NCBI GenBank assembly: GCA_022606135.1
Contig: JABYQN010000003.1
Coordinates: 3,100,001 to 3,164,000, forward strand
Length of the DNA stretch: 64,000 bases
Reading direction: 5' to 3'
Origin: Fomes fomentarius
Taxonomy: Eukaryota > Basidiomycota > Agaricomycetes > Polyporales > Polyporaceae
In this document: one piece after another, positions 44,957 through 56,559 of the stretch
Position numbering within the stretch: position 1 is the stretch's first letter
Layout: every line of letters starts with the position of its first letter
Made by a program: the position numbers and the translations under genes
Notes under the pieces: generated by a model
The model's database searches: none
The model's input: only the letters and a program-made list of their open reading frames with translations
Told to the model about the DNA's origin: nothing

Positions 44957-47864
44957 CTAGTATGCCCGACGCTTCAAACCCGGTTCGTCTTCGCACAGAT
45001 CGACAGGTGCCACGTCAGAATCTTCGCACTCGCGTGCACGCTTCCTCGACTGTAAGCCGAGAGATGAGACAGAAGCGGACTCGAATGATGCGCCTGGGGT
45101 GAGGGGACGCATGTGGGGAGAAAGGGGGCGAAGGAAAGGGGAGCGCGGAGAAAGGGACCCGAGCTGCTCCCAGGATTCGCTGCCGCCTGTATGCGCAGCT
45201 TGCCACCTTGGTCGGAACTCAAGAGTCCCGGAACGTGACAAGCTCGCAATGTCACTGCTCTGCATACGGGGCAGTGCATCGTGAACAGGCCGTTGTCTGG
45301 CGGAAACGAATCTATCTTCTGATTTGTCTTGGAGAACGTCAGAATTCTTGCTGAACATCTTGAAAACCTTGATGAGGTTCACGTGGCCCGTCAGCCAGCC
45401 TTCAACGTCGGCCGGGTCGGACTGAGTAGTGTCTTCGTCTGAATCCTCGGTGCTTGAATCCTCGCCATCTGACTCTTCGTCCAGCTCTACCGCAACCTCT
45501 CTGGCCAGTAGTTCGTCAAAGGCGTCCTCTTCGAGGATTTTCCGATTGTTCGTGCCTGCTTTACCCGGATGTTGAACCTGTCCACTCGACATCCCATAGC
45601 TCGCTCGCATGCGATCAATGTTGACCTTCTGATAGAACGAATGACAACCCTTCGCTAGCAAGTTGAGGATGCGTTGGAGCTCCCGGTTACCTACGACTTG
45701 GAACGGAGATGTCGGGGATGCAAATTGCTTCAACTTCTCCCCTCCGCCTATTAAGGTCCCATCCTGACGGATGACTTGCTCGAATGTGGATGCGATGACC
45801 GCCCTCAGGTCATCAACCGAAGTGATGTGGAAACGAAGAACAAGGTATCGATAGCCGTGGACAAAAGACTCCAAGTCATCGGAAAGGCGATATGGCTTGC
45901 ATGGGAACTGCAGGAACAGAGCGGAACGTGTCTGCCACGTCCCCTATTCGAGATTTTCAGTAAACGGTCACGATCACGTATGCAAGTCTGCAGGTTAGTA
46001 CTCACCGAGCGATCTGGCTCCACAGGGCCTGTACCCAACTCCGTCACAAGTCGAGATAGATCCCAGTCAATCAGGAATCCCTCTCGGGTGAGAGGATTGA
46101 TCATGATGTTCCCAATACTGATATCACGATGAAGAACGCCAGCGAGTTTCCATGCACCATAGTGAGCTGCAAAGGACACTCAGCATCAGGTATCGAATCA
46201 TATGTGGCGATGAACGTACCTTTCAGCGCCTCGACAAAGATGAAAGAGAGTTCTCTGAAGTTTCGGAAGTCCATCAGCGGTATTCCGATCTCTTTGGTAC
46301 AGATACGATAATGCACGCGCGGGACGGGTTGCATGGTGGGATTATCAGTGAAGAGGGCGTCTTGAATCTTCGTCTTCTGTGCAACAGGACCACCGACGTC
46401 TCCACCACAGATAAGCGTCGCGATGAAGCCTACTCCATGGCGGTGTAGACGCTGGTAAACGAGATGCTCCGGACGAGTACGTCCAGGGACGTAAGGGCGC
46501 CAGCAGTCCTTGAGAAAGCAGAGCGTGTCATTCTCCTCGAAATTGGGGTCTAGCTTCAATGCAACATAGCCTCGCGTGCACCGACCAACAAGGGATTCAA
46601 CGGCGAAGTGGGGACGACCGACGATGAACTCGAACTCTTGCTCTTGCGCTTTGGCACCATCATGATCCCCTTCACCACCTGGAGAGGGCTTGGGATACGG
46701 TTCATCTGGGAACCTCTCGTCCTTAGATGGAGGGCAAGGCCTGACGCGCAACTTGTAGAGGGGAGCGGAGTCTGCAAGAGCCCGTTGTACGTATTGCTGG
46801 ATATCGGGATGTACCGAGCCGTGGGTCGCCATGGCGGTGAACCGTCGTCGCTCATCGGTAGAAGCCAGGGTGGCAGTCGTATCATAACCCATATTTGCGG
46901 GATTCTCCATAAGCGTCAGTTTCCATAGGAAAGTATGTAGAGGGGAGGTGGTGACCGTCCAATCGAAAGGGGTCGAGACATAGGCACCTGTACGATCGAA
47001 GTACAACAGTCGACACTGCTTGCGCAAGATGTAGATGGCGTAGCAGAAGGTGCGATGTTGGTGGGTGAATGTGTTGTACATGTATTCTACGAGCTGGGGA
47101 AACCCTCTGTTCCCTTCTTTCGAGTTCCGAATGAAATGCGGGACCGTCGTGGCACCGGCGGCAATATCTGGGGGGTCATCTTCATCGTGCGTAGTGCCGG
47201 CCACACTGTCGCATGAAGACACTACCAAAGCAAGTTCAATAAGGGCGTAATCGGAGACATCGGAGAGGACGTACCGTAGTCATCGCAACTGGTGTCAAAT
47301 TTCGAAGGGCCGGGAGTTGCCCCGGACGGCTTACCCTTTGACTTGCCCTTTGACTTCGATGCCCTGGGGAAGAAAAACGCAGCATTGTCTGGTTTGTACT
47401 TCACCTCTGCCGGAATGACGACGTGGTTCCAGGAGCTACGCGCAAGCTCAGGAACAGCCAGCAGCTTTGGAGACATCTTGCTCTTCTTGCGGTCTACTTC
47501 ACTGAAGTGCGTGTCTGCCCTGGCTTCTGGTGTATTCCAGTACACCCCGCCATCATTGATAGTGTTGGTAGAGCCGCCGTTTCCATCATGGGATTTGTGG
47601 TGTGGTGTGATGAGAAAACGCAGGGTCTTGCATTCAGCTGCGTCGAACACACTGTTTGAGGTCTTGCCCTGAACAGGAGACATTATTAGAAATGTTCTCG
47701 CGACTAGTTCAATGGCTCACCAGCTCGATGTAGGCATCGATATCCCCGTGTACGTCACTTAAGTCCGGCGCGACGAAGCTCGCACTATCTTCATCTGTCG
47801 GATTCCCCCCAGGCATATCTCGCAGCATCAGACCCACGTACACCAGATGGCATCGAGGAGCCAT
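44957..47864 (-). CDS. FunK1 fungal-type protein kinase, copy D (multi-exon)
   Basis: Start ATG at 47864 (MAPRCHLVYVGLMLRDMPGGNPTDED; these are the first exon's key residues). Next exon: GGVYWNTPEARA, SSWNHVVIPAEVKY, then a Lys/Ser-rich linker. Kinase exon (about 47228-46215): FDWTVTTSPLHTFLWKL, VGRPHFAVESLVGRCTRGYVALKL, CFLKDCWRPYVPGRTRPEH, ICGGDVGG. HRD exon: VLHRDISIGNIMI and LIDWDLSRL, with a clean GTGAGT donor near 46005. Last exon: GTWQTRSALFLQFPCKPYR, then a long acidic linker (DEESDGEDSSTEDSDEDT) and a basic end LKRRAY at 44957. All key residues are intact. It is more distant from A/B/C than they are from each other. Confidence 0.87.
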
Positions 47865-49088
47865 CTTGGTTTAGTTAGTAGCCAATTCTCGTTAGGCTGA
47901 AAAGCTAAAAGACTGGATGGACTCGGACTTGGTGGGGGTCGATTTCGGACTTGAAGCGTTGAGGTAGAGGATGCCTGCGCCCGACCGGTCAAGTCAGCCA
48001 GCCACACTGTTTCCATCAGGTCAAAACCTCACCTGAGCAAAGAAAGGGTGAATTGAGGGCAGATGAGTGGCCAGTACGCGTGGTTGAACTTGGTTGAACA
48101 TGCATATCCGAGGCGCGGAGCTCAGGCATCCAAATCGGGTAGCCGAGAGCGCCGCGGCTGTCCCAAACTTGAACGTTTGAACCACTGCGACCAGTATGTT
48201 TGATGGAGGTTCAACTCGAAAACGACTATTGTCACGTTGATGAAGTGTACTATTGCCGCCGGCTAACTGACCTTTATTTAGGTGGAGTGTTGCACATGTA
48301 AGACCGGCCTACTATATTGAGAAAGTTACTAATCCTCCATAATGACAAGGCTCACGTTCTGCCAGTGAAGGTGTAATCATTTTCATTGCTTCATGATAGT
48401 CCGCCCCGCCTCGCCATACAAGCTACCTTCCGAATACGTCTGCTACCCCCGCTAATAGTAGCTACACGACCGTCGTACATGGCCCATACCGTGACCCCCC
48501 ACCTGATTCGCCCCCGTGCTCTATTCCGGGTAGAATGGCGTGTAATAGTACATCCGCAGCAGTATGATGTATCCGGGAGGGATACGTTTTCTATGTCAGG
48601 GACAACGGGACTGAACAGCACATCAAGCGCGTGCACTGGTAGGCTTGCTGATGTGCACTTGCCCACTTAGGATATGTACGCTTGCTCACACTGCGGCCGG
48701 AGCTCCGAGCCTTATATACTACTATCAACAACTATAAATTTTGGGGATCCTCCAGCACGGCGCAGAGCAGAAAGAGTCAATATGACTGCCTGACCACTTG
48801 AATGATGATTACAGTAACAAAGAACAGCACAAGGACAAGACGGCGACAGTGAATACTGATATCTAACTGGTGCAATCTCACCGGTGTATCACTGGAGTAT
48901 CCTACTAGAGGGCGCACGTCCTTGAAGGGAACTCGGATGAGGACAGGGGAATTACGGGCGATGAGAAAGGTGGAGTAAGGGTCGGTGAATGGGCTGCGTG
49001 AGTGGATCGCAACAGGAAATCGGGAGCAGAGAGCGGGGAAGTGAGCCACTTGCGGAGCAGGATGACGCGCCGTTGGCTCTGACCAGGA
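47865..49088. other. Intergenic; FunK1 D promoter and FunK1 C 3' flank
   Basis: 47989-48040 and 48129-48153 match the second and third FunK1 promoter blocks. 48745-49088 matches 39215-39531 beside FunK1 B. The middle part (about 48200-48740) has no recognised feature. Confidence 0.5.
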
Positions 49089-52031
49089 TCACGCACGGCG
49101 CTTTGATGCGGGTTCGGAGTCCTCAGGTAGCGTCGCTGATGTGCCCGCCGAGACATCCTCAGAGACATCCTCGCGCGCACGTTTGCCCAACTGAGAATCC
49201 GCAGACGATATCGAGCATCCCAGAAGAGGCGATCCGCGGTGCATGGAGTTCCACTCCATGGTTCCCGACAGCGACTTGCTAGCTAGATCGCTAGTTCGGT
49301 AGCGAGGCGGATGCATGAAGAGGGGCGCTGGCTGCTTCATACGGAAATAGTCGACACCTTTGTCTAGCAGAGTGGGGTAATTCTTGTAGATGTAGAACAC
49401 ATCCGACAGATCTTCGTGTGAGGAAAGGAAGCCATCGATGTCACAGGGATCCTCGGGCTCGGTATGAGAAGTATCGCCGGGCGGACGGGACGTAGACGAC
49501 CCATCCTTTGACTGAGGTCCCGTGAGGGCTTTAGCCGAGGCGGCCTCTCTCCGCTTCGCACGCCGAGACAGCTCCAGAAGATCGACGGGTTCCTCAATCG
49601 TAACGGGAGTGGCATGAACATCCTCAACCAGCTTGGGGAGGGCCTCATTCTGAATGCCATACTTCTCCTGCATGCGATCAAGATTGATCTGGTCATAGAA
49701 AGAGAAACAACCCTTCGCTAGGGCATCAAGGACGGACTGAAGGTGGGGGTTCCCGATGACTTCGAAGGGTGATCGTGGCGAGGCAAACTGGCCAAGTTTC
49801 GTGAAACCGCCCATCAAGACACCATTGACCATTATGACCTTCTCGTATGTCGTCTCGATGAAATTCCGTAACTTCGGCGTGACGTCTGTAAGGTGGTAGC
49901 ACAGCGTGAGGTGCCTGTAGGCATGGACGATAGACTCCAAGTCATCGGAGAGACGACACGGTTTTCGAGGATACTGCAGCAGAAGCGCAGATCGGGTTGA
50001 CCAAGTCCCCTGTGTATGACCGCAGGGAGGATCAGTAATCATGGTTTGGGGCAATCTCACATACACATACCGATCGGGCTGGCTCTACAGGACCACTCCC
50101 TAATTGTTCCACTAGCCGGGAGAGATCCCAGTCGATCAAAACCCCTCTACGGGTGACAGGATCGATCATTATATTTCCAACACTGATGTCGCGATGGAGG
50201 ACTCTGGCTTGAGTATATGCATAGAAGTGAGCTGTCAAACGAGAATCAAATCAATGACATGAAACGTAAACAACATGCCGATGACTACGCACCTCTGAGA
50301 ACGTCTATGAAGATAGAAGTGAGTTCTTTGAAATTCCTGAACTCCTGAACCGGAACACATATCTCCTTCGTGACAAGGCGATAATGAATGCGGGGGACAG
50401 GCTTCATGTCGTCTACAACAAGAGACTCCTGGACGACCGTGACTTGCGAGTCAAGACTATCAATCACATCTCCACCGCAAACGAGAGTGGGGACGTGCGG
50501 GACCTTATGCTCGGCCAGCAGCTGGTATACGACATGCTCCGGACGGGCGCGTCCCGAGACATAAGGACGCCAGCTGTCCTTCAAGAAGCAGAGCGAATCC
50601 GAATCAGCCTTACCGTCCTTCAGCCTGAGCGCGATATAGCCCCTTGTGCATCGTCCAACGAGAGTATCGGCCGCAAAGTGATGACGACCGACGAGAAACT
50701 CCTGCTCCTCTTTGGGAGTACCCTGATCACCTTCAACTGTAGGGTGCTTGTCGATGTCGGTCCCAGGGTTGGAAGCGACCCGCACTTTGTAGATCGGCGC
50801 TGAGTCGGACGTGGCGCGTTTGACATACTCCTGGACCTCCTTCTGAACGGATGCATCTTCTGCCATGGCTTTGAACATGTCACATTCCGTGCTGGAGGCG
50901 AGACTAGCCGTGGTGTCGTAGCCCATCTCCGCCTTAGACATATGTGCCAGTCTCCATAGGAAGGTGTGTAAGGAGGACGTAGTGACTGTCCAGTTGAATG
51001 GTGTGGTGACATAGGCACCCGAGCGGTCGAAATACAGCAGGCGGCACGTGTCCTTGACGATGTAGATGGCGTATGAGAAGGTGCGATGCTGGTGAGTGAA
51101 CGTGTTGCACATGTATTCGCCAAGCTGAGCCAACGCCTGCAATCCCTGAGACGTATTGCGGATGAAAGGTTCGACCTTCTGCGGGGAAGGGAGGGAAGAC
51201 GGGTCGCCGGTTTCAGCTGCCGTGCCTAGGTGGACGAGTCAGAAGGAGACAACTGAAAGTATGCGTGTAGGAGCTAACCTTCAGGTTGGTTTGATGTGTC
51301 GGTATTGTCCATTGTTTGCTCGTCGGCTGGTTCTTCAACGGTGTCACCTAGGACCGACGATGTCATCATCAGCACAAATCGCTGATGCATGAGCTTTGTT
51401 ATAACTCACTTTCGGCCGGCGAGGTAGATAGGCTACTGTCCTTCGTCGTCTTCTCGGTGTCCGCTGCATCCGAATCGCGTGTTTGTGTCTTGGAGCCTTT
51501 CGACGTTGATTTGGACTTGCCCTTACCTTCGTGAAAGTAGAACGCGGCCCTCGAGGGATCGAACTTTGCTTCAAATGGGACCGCGAGGTAATTCCACGAG
51601 CGACAGCCAAGCTCTGGAGCGTTCAATATCTTGGCCGGTAACTTGCTCCTCTTTCGGGCTTCTGGGCTAAGAGTTGTCGCCTCCCGGGCTTGCCAGTGAT
51701 TAAGGTAGATGCCACCGTCGTTGTATGTGTCCCGGCTCTTGCTGTTACCGTCCGATCCTTTGTGATTGGGGGTAAGGACAAACCGCAGTGCGGTACACTT
51801 CGCAGCATTGAGCACGGACGTCGAGGTTTTGCCCTAGACCATAGCATTAGGATACATTGTTCACACATGTGTTATACCGCAACGCACCAATTCGGGATAC
51901 AGATCACTCTCGACCTTCGCATTCTCCAGGTTCGGAGCTACAAACTTCTCGCGCTCTTCCTCCGTAGGACTCCTTCCAGGCACCCACCCCATAAAAATAT
52001 CCTCTTTCACTAGATGGAAGCGTGGAGCCAT
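49089..52031 (-). CDS. FunK1 fungal-type protein kinase, copy C (multi-exon)
   Basis: Start ATG at 52031 (MAPRFHLVKEDIFMGWVPGRSPTEEE). Exons follow the family order: GGIYLNHWQAREAT/SWNYLAVPFEAK (about 51815-51412), an acidic mini-exon DTVEEPADEQTMDNTDTSNQ (about 51347-51280), kinase exon (about 51142-50290; GRCTRGYIALRL, CFLKDSWRPYVSGRARPEH), HRD exon (HRDISVGNIMI, IDWDLSRL), and last exon ending ASKRRA at 49089. A clean GTGAGT donor after SPAES fixes the exon 2 boundary. From about 51000 downwards it is nearly identical to copy B, introns included; upstream of that it diverges, and the first part of the kinase exon (NTFTHQHRTFSYAIYI) looks more like copy D. A 6 bp duplication gives DSDSLCF against DSLCF in B. 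Confidence 0.87.
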
Positions 52032-52289
52032 TCCGGCTTCGTTGATAATACCTGGTCCGCGTTCGTTTCCCTCCTTCGGTTCAAACGCGAACTGGTTGAG
52101 ATTCCAGAAGGCAGGTTTGACTGGGGTAGAGTGGACGTCTTTTGTGATGGGCTGTGTGGTCTTGCCGTCGGAGTCGGAAGACGGTGAAGGTGTGTTGGAC
52201 GACGGAGGGAGAGCAGGACCGCGATTGGAGATGGTCGAAGTTTAAATATGCTGAAGATTAAAGCCCCAATGGCGACTTTTTTCGCCCAA

Positions 52290-52581
52290 TTAGTCTCGCA
52301 ACACAAGGGCACGCTGTGCATAGACCTACCGTGGTAGTCCAGAACGTGTGGTTCGGTGGACGGAGGCGCGGTTGCCTGCCAGAGGACTAGCCGAGTCAGC
52401 CAACCACAACTGTTTCATCAAGAGACCAATAGTCACCTAAGCAAGCGAGCAAAAGGCGATATGTGGATGTGGATGGTAGCCGATGGTGACAATGGACTGA
52501 GCTGCGGTGGGTTTGGTCGAAGTTGAAGTTGCAACGTGTGCATTGTGGAGCTCACGATCCCAATCAGGTAGCCGAGAGCGC
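52290..52581 (-). promoter_or_regulatory. FunK1 C promoter with three conserved blocks
   Basis: All three blocks seen upstream of the FunK1 pseudogene occur here in the same order: 52290-52362, 52390-52446 (GTCAGCCAACCACA, TCACCTAAGCAA) and 52558-52581 (CAATCAGGTAGCCGAGAG). The distance between blocks two and three (about 110 bases) is close to that at the pseudogene (about 100) and FunK1 D (about 90). Confidence 0.6.
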
Positions 52582-54683
52582 CCGCAGCACTTTCGGTCGT
52601 CCCCAACCACCAATATGTCTGAATGACAATTCATCCGATCTGACAAGCCTAGATGCTACTCATTAGGAAAATTGAAGTTACTGGAGCACGTTGTAAACCA
52701 TAGAACGGGCGTATAGTTATACAGCCTTGGTGTTATTCGAGTCCCACGTTGCTAACCACCCATTGTCGAGTCACGATGCCGCACACTAGTGAGTCATAAT
52801 CATCCGCATATCGCCGCCAATCAATCCATATCTGGCTAGGTGGATTGATGTGCATGCATTACGACCGGCCTACATTATTCTCCACCACGACACTCGCTTC
52901 GATCACCGTGAGTTAGTATCCTGGCTATCTGCCCTGACATACAGTTCTATCGTTTTGTATCACTTATTGACGTCAGATTGTGATATTAATGAAGTACGTC
53001 AGCAGTACACCCATCTCTTCACAGATACGATAAGTAGTGGACGCGTGGCACAGCTTGCATCGTGACGGTGTTATGTGTGGAGAGCATGTCTTGAGCTTGC
53101 GTCATCTGTGCATCCCCGTATGCAGGCCCAAGTGCGCAATATCCCAGACAGACTCGGATCCCGATATGGAACGTTCTCGGTCCAGTCGAGTGGTCTGAAG
53201 TCAGAAGAATTGCCAGTGTTCCGAAGGGCATAAGCTCAGAGTTCAAGTCGGAGACATGAATCTAGTCAGACGTATCAGCTCAAATTGAAACTCACGGCCG
53301 CGAAAATGTACCGTCTGGATTCGTGCCCCGAGCCTTCTACTACTCGTCTCCAGCGGTGCTGACAGGGCTGTTTGTTCTAGGTGTGCAACCCGCCGAGTCA
53401 TTGTACCGTACGTACCGTACTAGAGGAAGAGTGTACCGTTAAATTACGCACCTGTGGCTTGAGCGACACGGACAGCGTCTGCTTATCGGTCCTGTCATCG
53501 GGTGTGTCGCCCAGAACTCGGAGGGGTTTGACAAATGCCGTCCTGTTCTCACTGAGCATCACGGTGATGGGGTTTCTGAAGTTGATGCAGTAGAAGGATT
53601 TTCGGGTGTTTGGATAGCCCACTTGCATCAGCCTCGGGGATTTTCATCATCGTATCAATATGCACCTCAGTGAAACACTGAAACGAAACGAACGACTGGT
53701 GCCTACGCGAAAAGATCAGAGTGTACCCGCCTCAGCAGTTGGTGGGACAGGGCTCACACCATTCAGACATTCGTCGCCCCGTCGCCCGCAGAATGAACTC
53801 TGCTCAGCTGATACCGATCATCGTCGGACGAGTTCTTAGTCGGGATGAGTCTTAATCCCTGGGATCGTATGCGCGACGGGAAGCAGTTCGGCTCTATGAA
53901 AGCAAGCCGTTAGGCACCTGCTCCGAAGCTAACCAAGTTCTATCTTCTGTCCAGCGCATCGTCCCTCAGGACTTCCGACGGAGTGTGTGGACCTACGCGC
54001 TTCATTGATGGCCAACCATTCAGTGTGTTGCGTCTCCCAAGCCGGGATATGCACCACGTCGGTGTTCACATAGGGAGCCAAATGCCAGATGCGGTGTAGC
54101 CTGAAGTCAGAAGAACTGAGGAACAACCGTTGGTTGAGTCAAGACCTGGGCCGCCGGGGGCGCTTTATCCCGTCTGGCGCCTGCACCACGTGGATCCACA
54201 GATTTGGATCTGTTCAATCGCCACGTAAGAATGGGCAGAATCTGAATGCAAGGCGGGCTCCTGAAACTTATTACGTAAGACACTCTAGTATCAACCTACT
54301 CCCTTACTGAGCAAGTCAAGACGATCGAATCTGACCATGATTCGATGATGCCAGACCAGTATAATTACCAACATGGCAAACATGACACTCGTCACCCAAT
54401 CTTGTACCAGCCCGTTCAATCACGACACCGCAGGAAGTGGATCATACATGGAATTGACACTAAGAAAGCAAGCAACTGTATTAACGCCCCCAGATGGATT
54501 TACGGATAGTAACGGAACGTACAGGATTAATACGGAGTCAGTTCACACTAAACGCTCTATTAACAGCAACGACGTTCCTAAGCACAGGAGTCCCGCATCG
54601 ATATCCGAGTCGTGAGCGCGTGAGCATCATCAACTTACTATCCACAAACCAGCACGAAACGAAAGACTAACTGTACAGTACTG
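52582..54683. other. Gene-poor stretch with a possible P450 fragment
   Basis: No full gene. On the minus strand near 53120-53246 a reading frame contains FHIGIRVCLG, which fits the P450 heme-ligand pattern F-x-x-G-x-R-x-C-x-G, but the surrounding residues do not extend the match well. A minus-strand open stretch at 53929-54126 and a plus-strand one at 54373-54615 have no recognised family. Confidence 0.35.
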
Positions 54684-55907
54684 TCAGGCTTCACGCCTAC
54701 CGCTTGGCCGCATCATGAAAGACCTCACTCTCTCCATGGCAGACTCCGGCGCATTCGGATGTATAAACACCTTGAAGTTCTCCATCGTGATTGCCGCCAC
54801 CCTCCCGGCACTGGCGAACATCTTCTCCTCCCATGCAGCAACCGCCGTCTCCCTCTCCTCATCACCGGACTTTCCCTCAGCGATTGCCTTGGCGAGCAGT
54901 AGGCCGAGCTCCAGCCCGTCGACCATCGCAAGATTTGCGCCAGCACCAGCGAAGGGGCCCATGAGATGAGCAGCGTCGCCCACAAGGGTCACACCGGGAA
55001 CGTGGTCCCATCGGTGGCCGACAGGAAGGTAGAAGAGCGAGCGGTGGTATACCGCGGCATCGTCGCAGTTTTCGATCAACTTGCGCATCCACGGCGCCCA
55101 GTCCTTGAAGATTTCGAGCACCACCTTCCTAGCCTCGTCCGGCTCCCCCGGCGTCATCCATTCGATAGGACTGCTGTGCCACGCATAGGCGCGGATACGG
55201 CCATCGCCGTTCTTCTGTGCAATGAACGCCTTCAATTCCTGGGGGGCGTATATGCTGCCCTCTCCGACCGCCTCCCGCACGTCTTGCATCTCGGGACGCG
55301 CGGCGACTTCGGGAGAGAGGGAGATCTCTGTTCCACAGAGGCCGTAATAGATGGGCGTCGTAGGAGAAACAAGGGGCCGAACGTGTGAGAATGCTCCGTC
55401 CGCGCCGATGAGGATGTCGCTGACGACCGTAAAGCCGTTCGCGAACGTGAGCTCGTGCTGCCCGTTTCCGAGCGGACGGACGGAGGAGAGCGCGTGTCCC
55501 CACTTGACGGCGCCGTTAGGGGCAGCATCGAGGAGCATCTTGCGAAGGACGCTCCGGTCGATTTCAGGACGAGCATCGAGTGGATTGCGCTCGTCTTCGG
55601 GCTCTACGGGCTTGGAGAGCAGGACCTTCCCGCTCTTGTCGCAGATTTTGAACTCGTCAGCCTCGGCACGAGAGTGGCGCTTGAACGCATCTTCGAGCCC
55701 GTTCTCGCGCAGCGCGCGCTGGCCGCTGTCATATCCGAGATCAAGGATGCCACCAAGGTGAGCTCGGGAGTCGAACCCGGACTCGCGTTCGTAGAGTGTG
55801 GCGGGGACTCCGCGACGATGAAGCGTGAGAAGCAAAACGAGGCCTGCGGGTCCACCTCCGATGATGGCAATGCGTGGTCTCGGAGTCGTGGAGTCTGAGG
55901 AAGTCAT
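54684..55907 (-). CDS. TetX-like FAD-dependent monooxygenase (FMO3), 407 aa, no introns in CDS
   Basis: Single-exon flavoprotein monooxygenase: IIGGGPAGL, LYERE, LGGILDLGYDSGQRALREN, RPEIDRSVLRKMLL, GADGAFSHVR (His for Arg) and GDAAHLMGPFAGAGANLA. The PFAGAG signature groups it with FMO4, apart from FMO1/FMO2. ATG at 55907. A probable short 5' UTR intron (GTAAGT at 55951 to TAG at 55911) ends three bases before the ATG. Its upstream region was duplicated to 18074-18427. Substrate unknown. Confidence 0.9.
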   Translation of the reverse strand: MTSSDSTTPRPRIAIIGGGPAGLVLLLTLHRRGVPATLYERESGFDSRAHLGGILDLGYDSGQRALRENGLEDAFKRHSRAEADEFKICDKSGKVLLSKPVEPEDERNPLDARPEIDRSVLRKMLLDAAPNGAVKWGHALSSVRPLGNGQHELTFANGFTVVSDILIGADGAFSHVRPLVSPTTPIYYGLCGTEISLSPEVAARPEMQDVREAVGEGSIYAPQELKAFIAQKNGDGRIRAYAWHSSPIEWMTPGEPDEARKVVLEIFKDWAPWMRKLIENCDDAAVYHRSLFYLPVGHRWDHVPGVTLVGDAAHLMGPFAGAGANLAMVDGLELGLLLAKAIAEGKSGDEERETAVAAWEEKMFASAGRVAAITMENFKVFIHPNAPESAMERVRSFMMRPSGRREA

Positions 55908-56258
55908 GACCTACGGCTGGTCGATGAGCAAGTATGTACCATTGTACTTACAGTATGTCAAGGACTCACTGATTGGTTGTCACGAGCTGTGTGCATGTGC
56001 AGGTGAGTACTTGAATTTGTCCCCGTCCTCGCATCTGTTCAGCTGCTTTTAAGTATCAAGTTTTGCCGACGCAGTCTGTCCGCGAACGTACGCTCTCGGC
56101 TCGGATCCCACACAACCGACCTCGTGTTCCCATTAGATCGAATTTATCTTCTCACCTGCATAAGCACTACTTGCTAGGATGTTTCCAATGTGGGAAAACC
56201 AGTGAGTCTTGCTATTCTTGGTGTACTGCAGGCCCATCGAAGCTAATTCTAGGCTCTG
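55908..56258 (-). promoter_or_regulatory. FMO3 5' region, source or sister of the 18 kb copy
   Basis: Shares long near-identical stretches with 18083-18427, including GACGCAGTCTGTC, CGAACGTACGCTCTCGGCT and TACTTGCTAGGATGTTTCC. The conservation beyond the UTR suggests the duplication covered the whole promoter. Confidence 0.7.
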
Positions 56259-56559
56259 AGTCATTTAGTGCCGTAAAGTCACTGGGAACGTGTTCTGCTG
56301 CCAACACCATGCACTGTACCCTGGTATGTTGAAGTTATGGACAGTCACGTAATACTTAGTGTGGTCCTTGCTACGTCTCCCAGTACTATCTGCTTGCATG
56401 AGTGCTCGACATTGTTGTTGACTACTACGGTTGCGGCTCACGGAAAGCTGTTTTTGACAGCGTGAGAAAACTTATGCGAAGTCGAGCGTACGCATTGGGC
56501 CGGCCGTTCTACTATGCCCCCAGCCAAAGCTTCAGAATGAGCAGACTCGGATGCATCCG

